DNA of 64,000 nucleotides, from NCBI RefSeq assembly GCF_020520285.1, contig NZ_CP084742.1, forward strand, positions 434,001 through 498,000, in the 5' to 3' direction. The notes below the pieces were generated by a model. It was given only the letters and a program-made list of their open reading frames with translations, was not told where the DNA came from and did no database searches. The translations under genes and the position numbers were made by a program. This stretch comes from Pseudomonas sp. L5B5. Its GTDB lineage: Bacteria; Pseudomonadota; Gammaproteobacteria; Pseudomonadales; Pseudomonadaceae. Positions 25,396 through 33,871 of the stretch are shown in pieces; within the stretch, counting starts at the first letter, position 1, and each line of letters begins with the position of its first letter.

Positions 25396-26181
25396 TCAGA
25401 AGCGCAGGGTGGCGCCGGTGGTCAGCCAGCGGTCGCGCTGATCGGTCAGGTGCTGGCCCAGCAACAGGTCCAGGTCCAGGTCGTGGCCGATATGCAGGCG
25501 CGGGCCGGCTTGCCAGGCCTGCTCGCCGCCGCGCTGGCCGTAGCGTTCGGCGATCAGGGTGAGGTTTTGCAGCAGGTCGTATTCCACCCCGGTGCCCCAG
25601 GTCCAGCGATGGTGCTGCTGGCCGTCGTCATAGGCATGGCTCCAGCCGGCATTGAGGTTCAGGTGCAAGCGGTCGCTGGGGCTGAAAGTCAGCGGCAGGT
25701 TGAGATCGCCGCCGTCGAAGCTGTGGTTGCGGTTCAGCGCCCAGTGGACGGAACCGGCCAGGGCCAGTTGCAGGCCCAGGTCTTCGCGGTCCAGCAGGGC
25801 CAGCTTGACCTGTGGGCTGACCTGGGTTTCACCGTGATCGTCGGCGTACTGACGCTGCAGGGCGGCGCCCAACTGGATCCCGGGCAGTTGCCTGAAGGTG
25901 CAGGCCGGGACCAGTACGGTGCCGTGTTCGGAACCTTGCTGGCGATTGCTCCGATACCAGAGGTCGACGTTGCATTCACCGGGGGCGTTGATCCCGCCGT
26001 TGTCCACCACATAGGCGCCCCCGGCGGCCTGGGCCTTGGAGCACAGGGCCAGGGCCGCGGTGGCGCTGGCGGTGATGGCGAGGAACAGCAGATTGCGCTT
26101 GAGCATGCGGCTTTTCGCGGCGGGCAGGGCGTGGCCCCAGGCGTGGGAACGGGAGGAGCGATGCGGGCGGTGCTGGGTCAT
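25396..26181 (-). CDS. Exported protein, probable outer-membrane beta-barrel
   Basis: The product is 261 residues from the ATG at 26179-26181; a second ATG at 26106 would give 236 residues starting at the hydrophobic segment MLKRNLLFLAITASATAALA, but it lacks a ribosome site. The mature part alternates polar and hydrophobic residues (LDREDLGLQLALAGSVHWAL, GWSHAYDDGQQHHRWTWGTG) and ends in TTGATLRF, with a terminal Phe typical of outer-membrane barrels. Function unknown. It is the last gene of the minus-strand Mg/phosphate run and starts 57 bases after the DUF2493 gene. Confidence 0.65.
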   Translation of the reverse strand: MTQHRPHRSSRSHAWGHALPAAKSRMLKRNLLFLAITASATAALALCSKAQAAGGAYVVDNGGINAPGECNVDLWYRSNRQQGSEHGTVLVPACTFRQLPGIQLGAALQRQYADDHGETQVSPQVKLALLDREDLGLQLALAGSVHWALNRNHSFDGGDLNLPLTFSPSDRLHLNLNAGWSHAYDDGQQHHRWTWGTGVEYDLLQNLTLIAERYGQRGGEQAWQAGPRLHIGHDLDLDLLLGQHLTDQRDRWLTTGATLRF

Positions 26182-26237
26182 GGCGGATCTCGCAGGATTG
26201 GGCGCCGGTTCGGTGGCGCGCTTGACGATGCTTGGGG

Positions 26238-26603
26238 TCATGGATGGGCAGGGCATTGCGGGCCCAGGCTCAGGGTCCGGATGCCCTGGGCCCGGGCCTG
26301 GGCCAGCAGTTCTTCGGTATCGCCGCCACCGGGCAGGGCGAGGACGATGTCGGGACGGCTGTCGGCCAGCATGAAGCGGTTGCGCAGGCGCTCGGCGTGT
26401 TTGCCGTGCAACTGCCAGTTGGGCGGGTAGCGGACGATGTCGGCCCCGGCCTCCCGGGCCCAGTCCTCGATGTGCGCGCCGAGGAACTGGCTGCCGCCGT
26501 GGATCACCACGCGGACCGGGTGCAGGCGCTGGAAGGCGTCGAGGGCCTGGCGGCACAGGCGGCTGTCGGCGCAGTGGCGGCCGGCGCAGATCAGGACACG
26601 CAT
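26238..26603 (-). CDS. DUF2493 (SLOG-superfamily) protein
   Basis: The product is 121 residues. It shows the DUF2493 pattern: MRVLICAGRHCADSRLCRQA, VVIHGGSQFLGAHIEDWARE, and DIVLALPGGGDTEELLAQAR. This is a Rossmann-like SLOG fold, a group proposed to bind nucleotide-derived ligands. Its start lies inside the end of the Na/Pi cotransporter gene (13-bp overlap), so the two are translationally coupled. A nucleotide-sensing role in Mg/phosphate balance would fit, but there is no direct evidence. Confidence 0.85.
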   Translation of the reverse strand: MRVLICAGRHCADSRLCRQALDAFQRLHPVRVVIHGGSQFLGAHIEDWAREAGADIVRYPPNWQLHGKHAERLRNRFMLADSRPDIVLALPGGGDTEELLAQARAQGIRTLSLGPQCPAHP

Positions 26604-28288
26604 TGGCTGTCCTCCCGGGCTTCGCTGGGTTGGTCGGGCAGCGGCTCGTTGAGGTAGCCGTGCTCCAGCTCGCGTTCGCCGGCCCGCTCCAGGGCCGGGT
26701 AGGCCAGGGCTGCAATATGGTGGTGGACCCGGCGATAGTCGCGCAGCAGGCGCTGGAAGATGTCGCCGGATTCGGCCCAGGCACTCTTGTTCTCGCGCAG
26801 CAGGCGAAAGTGCTCGCGGCCGGCGGCGGCCTCCAGCCGGCGTACGTTCTCCTTGCGCGCCACCAGTTGATGGGCGGTGGGCAGGTCTTCGCGCAGGAAT
26901 ACCGTGACCGCCAGGCTCAGGCTGGCCAGCAGTTCCTGGTGCAGCGGCACCAGGGTGCCCAGCTCGAAGGCGGAGAACGGTTCGCCACGACGCAGGCGGC
27001 GCAGCGCCAGTTGCGCCAGGCTGCTGCTGAGAATGTCGCCGGCATGTTCCAGGTTGATCACCAGCAGCAGGATCTCCTGGGAGCGGTCGGCATCCTGGTC
27101 GCTGATGCCTTCCTTGCCGATGTCGGCCAGGTAGGCGCGGATGGCGGCGCTGAGCAGGTCCAGGGACTGATCGATCCGGCGTACCTGGTCGGCGCTGGCC
27201 GGTTGCGAGGTCCGCAGCAAGTGCAGCACCCGGTCGAGCATGCCCGAAAGCATGTCGGCCATGCGCAGGGCCTCGCGGGCGGCATTGGCCAGGCCGATGT
27301 TGGCCACTTCCAGCCCGGCCTCGTCCAGGTACAGCGGCATGCCGGGGTCGGTCACCGGCGCGGGGGCCGGTAGCAGCCGGGCCAGCAACTTGGCCATGGG
27401 CTCGGTGCAACCGATGAACAGCAGCGCCAGGACCAGGCTGAAGGCGCTGTGCAGGTAGACCACCAGCAGTGCCCCGGGCAACTGGCGCACGCCATCGACT
27501 TGAGCCAGGGTGCCGACCCACGGCAGGAGCAGCGCCACCCCGGCCAGGCGCACCAGCAGGTTGCCCAGGGGCAGGCGCCGGGCCACGTTGCCGCTGGCGC
27601 TGAACAGCGATGGCAGGCCGCCGCCGAGATTGACCCCCAGCACCAGGGCCATGCTGGTGGCCGGCGATAGCAGGCCGGTGCCCGCCAGCGAGGCGATCAG
27701 TAACACCACGGCCACGCTGGAGTGGCACATCCAGGTCAGCACGACCGCCACCAGCAGGGCCAGCAGCAGGTCGCCATCGAGGCTTTCCATCACCAGGCGA
27801 AACACCGGGGTGCTTTCCACTGCGCCCAGGGTGGCGCCGAGCATGCCCAGGGCCAGGAGCATCAACCCCAGGCCGATCAGCGCGCAGCCAATGCTTTCAA
27901 AGCGTGAGTCGTCCCGCAGGCGAAAGCATAGGAAGCCCGCCAGCAGCGCTACCGGGGCCGCCAGCGAAAGGTCGAGGCTGAGCAGCTGGACCACCAGGGT
28001 CGAGCCGATGTTGGCCCCCAGCATCACCGCCAGCGCCGGGGCCAGGCCCAGGGTGCCGGCGGCCGTGAAGGAACTGGCCATCAGGCTCACCGCCGTACTG
28101 CTTTGCAGCACGCCGGTGATGCCGACGCCGCACAGCAGCGCCAGCCAGCGGTTGTTCAGGTGTTGCCCGAGCCAATGGCGCAGCGGGCTGCCGAACCCGC
28201 GCAACAGCGAGCCGCAGATCATCTGCGAGCCCCACAGCAGCAGGGCGATGGCCCCAGCCAGGTTGATCAGAAGAGTGGTTCCCGACAT
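26591..28288 (-). CDS. Na/Pi cotransporter family protein with PhoU-like C-terminus
   Basis: The product is 565 residues. The N-terminal half has repeated NptA-type membrane segments with the QSSTA motif (GVLQSSTAVSLMASSFTAAG) and a second, diverged repeat (TWMCHSSVAVVLLIASLAG). The C-terminal 220 residues are helical and resemble PhoU (NIGLANAAREALRMADMLSG). The family exports or imports phosphate with sodium. The start is 351 bp downstream of mgtA with a 66-aa gene between. Coupling to DUF2493 suggests a phosphate and magnesium balance operon. Confidence 0.87.
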   Translation of the reverse strand: MSGTTLLINLAGAIALLLWGSQMICGSLLRGFGSPLRHWLGQHLNNRWLALLCGVGITGVLQSSTAVSLMASSFTAAGTLGLAPALAVMLGANIGSTLVVQLLSLDLSLAAPVALLAGFLCFRLRDDSRFESIGCALIGLGLMLLALGMLGATLGAVESTPVFRLVMESLDGDLLLALLVAVVLTWMCHSSVAVVLLIASLAGTGLLSPATSMALVLGVNLGGGLPSLFSASGNVARRLPLGNLLVRLAGVALLLPWVGTLAQVDGVRQLPGALLVVYLHSAFSLVLALLFIGCTEPMAKLLARLLPAPAPVTDPGMPLYLDEAGLEVANIGLANAAREALRMADMLSGMLDRVLHLLRTSQPASADQVRRIDQSLDLLSAAIRAYLADIGKEGISDQDADRSQEILLLVINLEHAGDILSSSLAQLALRRLRRGEPFSAFELGTLVPLHQELLASLSLAVTVFLREDLPTAHQLVARKENVRRLEAAAGREHFRLLRENKSAWAESGDIFQRLLRDYRRVHHHIAALAYPALERAGERELEHGYLNEPLPDQPSEAREDSQCVS

Positions 28289-28315
28289 GAGTGTTCTCCC
28301 GGGACGGGTGCAGGT

Positions 28316-28516
28316 TCAGGCGATCGCCAGGCGCAGCGAGGCGCGACTGAGGGCGGCGCTCAAATCCAGCACGAAACGCATTTCAACGGCGCTCAACAGG
28401 CCCCGTGCATAAAGGCGGCAGCCCAGCCGGGCGAGGACCCGGGCGCAGGCGCACAGGCCGCAGACCAGCAGGGCCTGGAGGCCGCGTTGCAACGACGAAA
28501 ATGGCTTGAGGTACAT
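28316..28516 (-). CDS. 66-aa small membrane protein
   Basis: The product is 66 residues. A strong ribosome site (AAAAGGAGCATCGCC) precedes the ATG at 28514-28516, better than those of most neighbours. Residues 10-30 (LQRGLQALLVCGLCACARVL) are hydrophobic with three Cys (VCGLCACAR). The rest is basic and leucine-rich. I do not recognise a family. Position between mgtA and the Na/Pi cotransporter suggests an accessory or regulator, comparable in placement to small peptides that modulate MgtA, but this is inference. Confidence 0.6.
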   Translation of the reverse strand: MYLKPFSSLQRGLQALLVCGLCACARVLARLGCRLYARGLLSAVEMRFVLDLSAALSRASLRLAIA

Positions 28517-28638
28517 GGCGATGCTCCTTTTCGGGCGAGCCGTGTCGCCGTCGGCACGGCGCTGGCCGCGCCGACGGTGGCGTCAAGGGTCTCGATCACA
28601 AGCGACCGCCACGGGCGGCCGCGCCACGTTTCAGGCTG

Positions 28639-31350
28639 TTAGAACCACTGCTTGAAGCGGCGGATGTACAGGGTCTTCATGGCTTGGGCGACCACGCAGT
28701 AGCTGAGCAGGGTGCCCACCAGCCAAGGGAAGTATTCCCAGGGCAGCGGCACCAGGCCGACCATGCTGCCCAGCGGCGAGAAGGGCACGTAGATCCCCAG
28801 CGCCATCACCAGCCCCGTGGCCAGCATCACCGGCAAGGCCGCGGTGCTCTGGATGAACGGGATCTTGCGGGTGCGCAGCATGTGCACCACCAGGGTCTGG
28901 GACAGCAGCCCCTCGATGAACCAGCCGGACTGGAACAGCGCGGCCATTTCCACGCTGTTGGCGGCGAACACGTACCACATCAGGGCAAAGGTGGTGATGT
29001 CGAAGATCGACGAGGTCGGCCCGATCCAGATCATGAAGCGCCCGATGTTGTTGGCATCCCACTTGCGTGGTTTGGCCAGGTATTCCTTGTCCATCTTGTC
29101 CCAGGGCAGGGCCAGCTGAGAGAAGTCGTACATCAGGTTCTGCAGCAGCAGGTGGATCGCCAGCATCGGCAGGAAGGGGATGAAGGCACTGGCTACCAGC
29201 ACCGAGAACACGTTGCCGAAGTTCGAGCTGGCGGTCATGTTCAGGTACTTCATGATGTTGCCGAAGGTCTCGCGGCCCTTGATCACCCCTTCTTCGAGCA
29301 CCATCAGGCTCTTTTCCAGGAGGATGATGTCCGCCGATTCCTTGGCGATGTCGGTGCCGCTGTCGACCGAGATGCCGACGTCGGCATCGCGCAGGGCCGG
29401 GGCGTCGTTGATCCCGTCGCCGAGGAACCCCACGGTGTGGCCGTTGGCTTGCAGGGTCTTGAGCACGCGCGACTTCTGCAGCGGGGTCAGCTTGGCGAAC
29501 ACCGTGCGTTCTTCCACCAGCCGGCCCAGGACGTCATCGTCCATGTGCTCGATCTCGCGGCCCAGCAGCGGCTCGCCCACTTCCAGGCCGACCTCGCGGC
29601 AGATCTTGGCAGTGACGATGGGGTTGTCGCCGGTCAGCACCTTGACTGCCACGCCGTTGTCACGCAGGGCGGCGATGGCCGGGCCGGCGGTTTCCTTGGG
29701 CGGATCGAGGAAGGTCAGGAAACCCTCGATCACCAGTTCGCGTTCATCGCTGGCGCTGTACTGGGTTTTCGCCTGGCCCTTGGGCAGTTCCCGGGTGCCC
29801 ACCAGCAGCACGCGGAAACCATCGCGGTTATAGCCTTCGGCCAGGTGCAGCAACTGCGCCCGGCGCTCGGCGTCCAGCGCCACGGTGATGCCGTCCTGGC
29901 GTACCTGGGTGGCGGTCTCGAGCATTTCCTCGACGGCGCCCTTGCACACCAGCAGGTGCTGGCCCTGGGCATCGGCGACGATCACCGACAGGCGCCGGCG
30001 CACGAAGTCGAACGGCAGCTCATCGACCTTGCGCCAGGCAGCGGGCGGGGTGAAATGCCGGTTGTCCTGGGCGAAGGCCACTACCGCACGGTCCATGAGG
30101 TTCTTCATGCCGCTCTGGTGGTAGCTGTTGAGCCAGGCCAGTTGCAGCACCTGGTCGCAGCGCTGGCCATCGATGCCTACATGGTGCTCGAGGATGATCC
30201 GGTCCTGGGTCAGGGTGCCGGTCTTGTCGGTGCACAGTACGTCCATGGCGCCGAAGTTCTGGATCGCGTTGAGGCGCTTGACCACTACCTTGCGCTTGGC
30301 CATGGCCGCGGCGCCCTTGGCCAGGTTGGCGCTGACGATCATCGGCAGCATTTCCGGGGTCAAGCCGACGGCCACCGCCAGGGCGAACATGAAGGCATCG
30401 GCCCAGTCGCCCTTGGTGAAACCGTTGATCAACAGGACGATGGGTACCATCACCAGCATGAAGCGAATCAGCAGCCAGCTGACGCTGTTGACCCCGCGAT
30501 CGAAGGCGGTCTGCGAGCGCGAGCCGACGATGGAGCGGGCCAGGGAGCCGAAGTAGGTACGCGCACCCGTGGCCACCACCACGGCGGTGGCAGTGCCGCT
30601 GACCACGTTGGTGCCCATGAAGCAGATGTTGGGCAGGTCCAGCAGGTCTTGCTGGTCGGCGGCCTGGGCGTTGGCGGATTTCTCCTGGACGGCGCCCAGG
30701 GTGTCGTATTTCTCCACCGGCAAGGCTTCGCCGGTGAGCACTGCCTGGCTGATGAACAGGTCGCGGGATTCGATCAGGCGGATGTCGGCGGGGATCATGT
30801 CGCCGGCCGAGAGCTGGATGATGTCGCCCACCACCAGGTCGCGCATCGGCACTTCGCGGACCCGGGCCTGCATGCCCATCTGCTCGCGGCGCAGGACCGC
30901 GGCGGTGGTGCGGACCATGGCCTTGAGGGCCTCGGCGGCCTTGGCCGAGCGGTGCTCCTGCCAGAAACGCATCAGGCCGCTGGCCAGGACCATCACCAGG
31001 ACGATGATGACCCCGGTGAGATCGGTTTCTTCGCCGGCCTGCAGCGGCAGCCAGAAGTCGGTGAAGAAACTGATACCGGTCAGGGTCATCAGCACATAGA
31101 TGAAGGGGTTGTTGAAGGCTTGCAGCAATTGCACCAGGGCGTGCGGTGGACGGTCGTGGGCGACCTCGTTGTGGCCGTCCCGTTGCAGGCGGCCCTCGGC
31201 ATCCAGTTCGGTGAGGCCGGCGGTGGTGGAGTTGACGTTGGCCAGGGTCACGGCCAAGCCGTTCTGGGCTTCGCGGGCGGCACGCATCGACAGTTTGTGG
31301 CTATCGCTGGTGGCGCTGGTGTTGCGGGAAGTTGTGATCTTTACAGTCAT
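28639..31350 (-). CDS. mgtA: MgtA, magnesium-transporting P-type ATPase
   Basis: The product is 903 residues from the ATG at 31348-31350, with AGGAG upstream; an earlier in-frame start would add 13 residues. P-type ATPase motifs are complete: phosphorylation Asp375 in CTDKTGTLTQ, TGDNPIVTAK, and GDGINDAPALRDADVGIS. The P3B signatures and six or more C-terminal membrane segments (the last ends in RRFKQWF) identify it as MgtA/MgtB, which imports Mg2+ under limitation. It heads a minus-strand run with a small peptide, a Na/Pi cotransporter and a DUF2493 protein. A 46-codon ORF lies in its leader. Confidence 0.92.
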   Translation of the reverse strand: MTVKITTSRNTSATSDSHKLSMRAAREAQNGLAVTLANVNSTTAGLTELDAEGRLQRDGHNEVAHDRPPHALVQLLQAFNNPFIYVLMTLTGISFFTDFWLPLQAGEETDLTGVIIVLVMVLASGLMRFWQEHRSAKAAEALKAMVRTTAAVLRREQMGMQARVREVPMRDLVVGDIIQLSAGDMIPADIRLIESRDLFISQAVLTGEALPVEKYDTLGAVQEKSANAQAADQQDLLDLPNICFMGTNVVSGTATAVVVATGARTYFGSLARSIVGSRSQTAFDRGVNSVSWLLIRFMLVMVPIVLLINGFTKGDWADAFMFALAVAVGLTPEMLPMIVSANLAKGAAAMAKRKVVVKRLNAIQNFGAMDVLCTDKTGTLTQDRIILEHHVGIDGQRCDQVLQLAWLNSYHQSGMKNLMDRAVVAFAQDNRHFTPPAAWRKVDELPFDFVRRRLSVIVADAQGQHLLVCKGAVEEMLETATQVRQDGITVALDAERRAQLLHLAEGYNRDGFRVLLVGTRELPKGQAKTQYSASDERELVIEGFLTFLDPPKETAGPAIAALRDNGVAVKVLTGDNPIVTAKICREVGLEVGEPLLGREIEHMDDDVLGRLVEERTVFAKLTPLQKSRVLKTLQANGHTVGFLGDGINDAPALRDADVGISVDSGTDIAKESADIILLEKSLMVLEEGVIKGRETFGNIMKYLNMTASSNFGNVFSVLVASAFIPFLPMLAIHLLLQNLMYDFSQLALPWDKMDKEYLAKPRKWDANNIGRFMIWIGPTSSIFDITTFALMWYVFAANSVEMAALFQSGWFIEGLLSQTLVVHMLRTRKIPFIQSTAALPVMLATGLVMALGIYVPFSPLGSMVGLVPLPWEYFPWLVGTLLSYCVVAQAMKTLYIRRFKQWF

Positions 31351-31396
31351 GGGTGTGTGCTCCTGCCGCTTGCTGACGGCGCGACACACGAGCCAC

Positions 31397-31537
31397 TCAA
31401 CTAATCAAAGGCGAGCGAAAGTATGTCGAACCGCAGGTTGGCGATCGATTTTGATCTGGGCGTCTTTCAGGATTTGATGTTCGCTGCCCGCGCAATGAAG
31501 TTGCAGGGGCAGCGAACCTACTACTGGCCTCTTCCAT
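31397..31537 (-). CDS. Possible mgtA leader ORF (46 codons)
   Basis: The ATG at 31535-31537 follows a good site (CCGGAGAAAGTT). The peptide begins MEEASSRFAAPATS and contains five Pro residues and eight Arg or Lys residues. Its stop lies 46 bases ahead of mgtA. The leader of mgtA in enterobacteria encodes a Pro-rich acidic-start peptide (MgtL) that responds to Mg2+ and proline. This ORF is longer and not alignable by eye, so it is only a functional analogue at best. Confidence 0.35.
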   Translation of the reverse strand: MEEASSRFAAPATSLRGQRTSNPERRPDQNRSPTCGSTYFRSPLIS

Positions 31538-31641
31538 AACTTTCTCCGGTATCTTTATTAACTTTAAGGCGGCAGGGTTCCGACAAGTTCCTATGTAAGG
31601 AAGTTGTCTCTGGATAACCAATGGTTATCGTTTTCTGGAAC

Positions 31642-31926
31642 TTAGGTGCGCGCCCCGAGATACAGGCCGAAGATCAGACCGGCCTGCTGCAGGAACAGGG
31701 CCGCGCTCCGACTCTGCGGGTCCTGGCTATCGTCGAAGCTCCAGCGCTGTTGCAGCTGGCCGGTAGCCGGGCACACGCGCCAGTTGGCCCGCAGGGAGGC
31801 CGCGTGGGCAGGCATGGCGCAGGAAAAGGGCGAATGGGCCCGGGCCTTGGGCTCAGGGCGCAGCTTGACCCGCATGGTCGCGGCGAAGGCGCGGACCCCG
31901 GGCATTACAGAGGAGGTGAAGATCAT
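31642..31926 (-). CDS. Conserved small Pseudomonas protein (94 aa)
   Basis: The product is 94 residues from the ATG at 31924-31926, with GAGG 8 bases upstream. The segment HSPFSCAMPAHAASLRANWR, then VCPATGQLQQRWSFDDSQDP and the hydrophobic tail FLQQAGLIFGLYLGA are, as far as I recall, typical of a small unnamed Pseudomonas family. Three cysteines are present. Function unknown. The tail could anchor a membrane. An overlapping plus-strand frame (31621-32109) is a shadow. Confidence 0.65.
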   Translation of the reverse strand: MIFTSSVMPGVRAFAATMRVKLRPEPKARAHSPFSCAMPAHAASLRANWRVCPATGQLQQRWSFDDSQDPQSRSAALFLQQAGLIFGLYLGART

Positions 31927-32113
31927 AACGTTTGCCTCGCGACCGGACTGGCTCCGGAGGAGGCAAGTTACGTTGGAGCGTCAAGCTCTAGCGCAGCTTA
32001 CCCGACCGTGGAGTCGAGTCCCGTCTTGTTCAGGGTTAAGTGCCTGGCGGTGCCCTGGGGCCGCGACCAGACAGCGTCTAGATACTGTGTCCATTGGCTT
32101 CTTTGGTGAGTTG

Positions 32114-32138
32114 AAAAAAGGGCCGGTTTGACCGGCCC
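32114..32138 (-). terminator. Strong Rho-independent terminator (minus strand)
   Basis: Read on the minus strand, GGGCCGGT and ACCGGCCC pair perfectly around CAA (8-bp stem, 3-nt loop) and are followed directly by TTTTTT (complement of 32114-32119). It cannot end the 116-aa gene, which has its own terminator 140 bp earlier. Confidence 0.85.
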
Positions 32139-32250
32139 GCGCAATTTACTCAGGGCGCCTGCATGAGTCAAGTTCAAATTGCCCGGAAGTGGATGATTGA
32201 TGATGAAGTTTTCAGCTGAGGTTCAGCCAGGAGGGAAGTAACTTGTAGGG
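32114..32250 (-). ncRNA. Candidate small RNA ending at the terminator
   Basis: The segment lies between two same-direction terminators, has no ORF, and ends in a perfect terminator. Read on the minus strand it carries a AT-rich stretch (CATATAACC, about 32255-32263 complement) that could be a -10 element just downstream of the first terminator. The 5' end is estimated. No known sRNA family was recognised. Confidence 0.35.
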
Positions 32251-32269
32251 TTGGTTATATGTACGGCGG

Positions 32270-32311
32270 ATAAATAAAAAGTGCCCATGGCTGAAAGCAT
32301 CATGAGCACTT
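32270..32311 (-). terminator. Terminator of the 116-aa gene
   Basis: On the minus strand AAGTGC-T-CATG pairs with CATG-G-GCACTT (arms at 32301-32311 and 32279-32289; one G-U wobble) around 11 nt, followed by TTTTTATTTA. It lies 25 bases after the stop of the 116-aa gene. Confidence 0.8.
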
Positions 32312-32335
32312 GAATACAGTATGACCGCCAAGGCA

Positions 32336-32686
32336 TCAGTTCAGCAGATGCTGGGAAATGTCCTTGTAAGTTGCACTATCGGTGGCGGCCATCAGTTGCC
32401 GGCCGTCCTTGAAGGTGCCGATGAACGTCACTTCGTTTTCGGTACCGGCCATCAGGTAGCCCGCAAGTGCGCCCACCGGACCCAGCAGCATGGCGCCGGC
32501 CAGCCCATAGCCCAGGGCGTCCCGGTTGGTCACGGGGCTTTCGCTGGCGATTTCCAGGGACTGGAACGCCGATGCCTTGACGTCGACCCCGGAGCTGTTG
32601 AATACCGTCTTGAGCCTGAAGGTACCGTGCCGGTACTCACCGGTGCCTTGCAGGAAATCACCCGATAAAACCTCGATCTTTGCCAT
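32336..32686 (-). CDS. Conserved hypothetical protein with glycine-rich hydrophobic segment (116 aa)
   Basis: The product is 116 residues behind an AAGGAT site. The N-terminal half has beta-type sequence (YRHGTFRLKTVFNSSGVDVK), followed by a glycine-zipper-like segment (LGYGLAGAMLLGPVGALAGY, residues about 59-78) and FIGTFKDGRQLMAATDSATY. It resembles small proteins that combine a glycine-rich membrane-active stretch with a pleckstrin-like beta fold. No named family was recognised. It has its own terminator and is probably monocistronic. Confidence 0.65.
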   Translation of the reverse strand: MAKIEVLSGDFLQGTGEYRHGTFRLKTVFNSSGVDVKASAFQSLEIASESPVTNRDALGYGLAGAMLLGPVGALAGYLMAGTENEVTFIGTFKDGRQLMAATDSATYKDISQHLLN

Positions 32687-33034
32687 GTTGAATCATCCTT
32701 ATCCAAGCATAACCAGACAGGCCATTGAGCTCGTCGCCATGGAGAGCGTCAACGGGGTTGCGATGAAGGGCACTACCATCAGTCAGCAGCCCTCGTGAAT
32801 CCAGCCTCGGCCAGTACTCCGCTGGCGATGCTGATCCAGATCAGGGCTGTGAATGTTTGTAGCAGCCAGGCGACCAGTGCCCTGGGGCTTCCGACCAGTG
32901 GCGGGGCTGGCGGCAGGGGAAGGGGACGAGCGGTGTGAATAGCCAGTGGCCGGCCATCACCTTGCCGTCACCCACGGTGCCTGTATTACCCTGCGCCTCT
33001 GACCGTCGTTCTTCCTCGGGTTCCTGGAGCCGCC
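32687..33034. other. 348-bp gap, no supported gene
   Basis: The gap lies between divergent genes and should hold both promoters. A minus-strand frame near 32790-32935 encodes a membrane-like stretch (LVAWLLQTFTALIWISIASG) but has no start codon. GGAG just upstream of 33035 is the ribosome site of the isomerase gene. Confidence 0.5.
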
Positions 33035-33817
33035 ATGCCTCGCTTCGCCGCCAACCTCAGCCTGCTGTATCCGCAACATGCCTTCCTCGATCGTTTTGCC
33101 GCAGCCGCGGCCGATGGTTTCAGTGGTGTGGAATACCTGTTTCCGTACGACCATCGTCCCGAGGTGCTCAAGCAGCACCTGGACGATCACGGGCTGCAGC
33201 AGGTGCTGTTCAACGCACCGCCGGGTGACTGGACGGCAGGGGAGCGCGGCACGGTTTCGCTGCCCGGGCGCGAGCAGGAGTTTCGTGCAGGTTTCGCCCG
33301 GGCCCTGGAGTACGCCGCGGTGCTGGGCAGCCCACGCATCCACGTGATGGCCGGGTTGCTGGCCGACGAACGCCAGCGAACCCGGCACCACGAGGTCTAC
33401 CTGGAGAACCTGGCCCACGCCTGTGCCCAGGCCGCCGAGTTGGGCATCACGGTGCTGCTGGAGCCGATCAATACCCGGGACATGCCGGGGTTCTTCCTCA
33501 ACCGCCAGGACCAGGCCCAGGCCATCCGTCGGGAACTGGGGGCCAGCAATCTCAAGGTGCAGTTCGATTGCTACCACTGCCAGATCGTCGAAGGCGATGT
33601 GGCCACCAAGTTGCGCCGGGACCTGGCCGGCATCGGCCACATCCAGATCGCCGGGGTGCCGGACCGGCATGAGCCGGACCTGGGGGAGCTGAACTATCCC
33701 TACCTGTTCCAGTTGCTGGATGAGCTGGGGTATGCCGGCTGGGTCGGCTGCGAGTACCGGCCCCGTGGCGACACCAGCGCCGGCCTGCAATGGCTGCGGG
33801 ACTGGCGGGCGCGTTGA
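33035..33817 (+). CDS. Hydroxypyruvate isomerase / 2-oxo-tetronate isomerase family protein
   Basis: The product is 260 residues, a TIM-barrel protein of the xylose-isomerase-like (AP endonuclease 2) superfamily. The N-terminus ([20 protein letters not shown]) matches Hyi and OtnI. Metal and catalytic residues are in [14 protein letters not shown] (Glu near 144), [10 protein letters not shown] (Asp near 179), [14 protein letters not shown] and GCEYRPRG (Glu near 241). Hyi interconverts hydroxypyruvate and tartronate semialdehyde; OtnI acts on 2-oxo-tetronates. No glyoxylate or tetronate operon is adjacent, so I leave the symbol empty. GGAG precedes the start. Confidence 0.85.
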   Translation: MPRFAANLSLLYPQHAFLDRFAAAAADGFSGVEYLFPYDHRPEVLKQHLDDHGLQQVLFNAPPGDWTAGERGTVSLPGREQEFRAGFARALEYAAVLGSPRIHVMAGLLADERQRTRHHEVYLENLAHACAQAAELGITVLLEPINTRDMPGFFLNRQDQAQAIRRELGASNLKVQFDCYHCQIVEGDVATKLRRDLAGIGHIQIAGVPDRHEPDLGELNYPYLFQLLDELGYAGWVGCEYRPRGDTSAGLQWLRDWRAR

Positions 33818-33871
33818 GGGGCTGGTGGCGCAGCGCTGAACGCCTGCAGCCGCGATTCCCCCTCCAGGACC

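Larger units (their letters stand above)
31927..32335. other. 409-bp gap with two minus-strand terminators
   Basis: No protein gene is supported. Two terminator hairpins facing the same way (32114-32138 and 32270-32311) flank a 130-nt segment with no gene. The rest, 31927-32113, should contain the promoter of the 94-aa gene. Confidence 0.6.

Noticed and set aside
32790..32935. Minus-strand membrane-like peptide (DUF2474-like)
   Set aside because: The stretch has a plausible membrane helix but no start codon and no ribosome site in frame.
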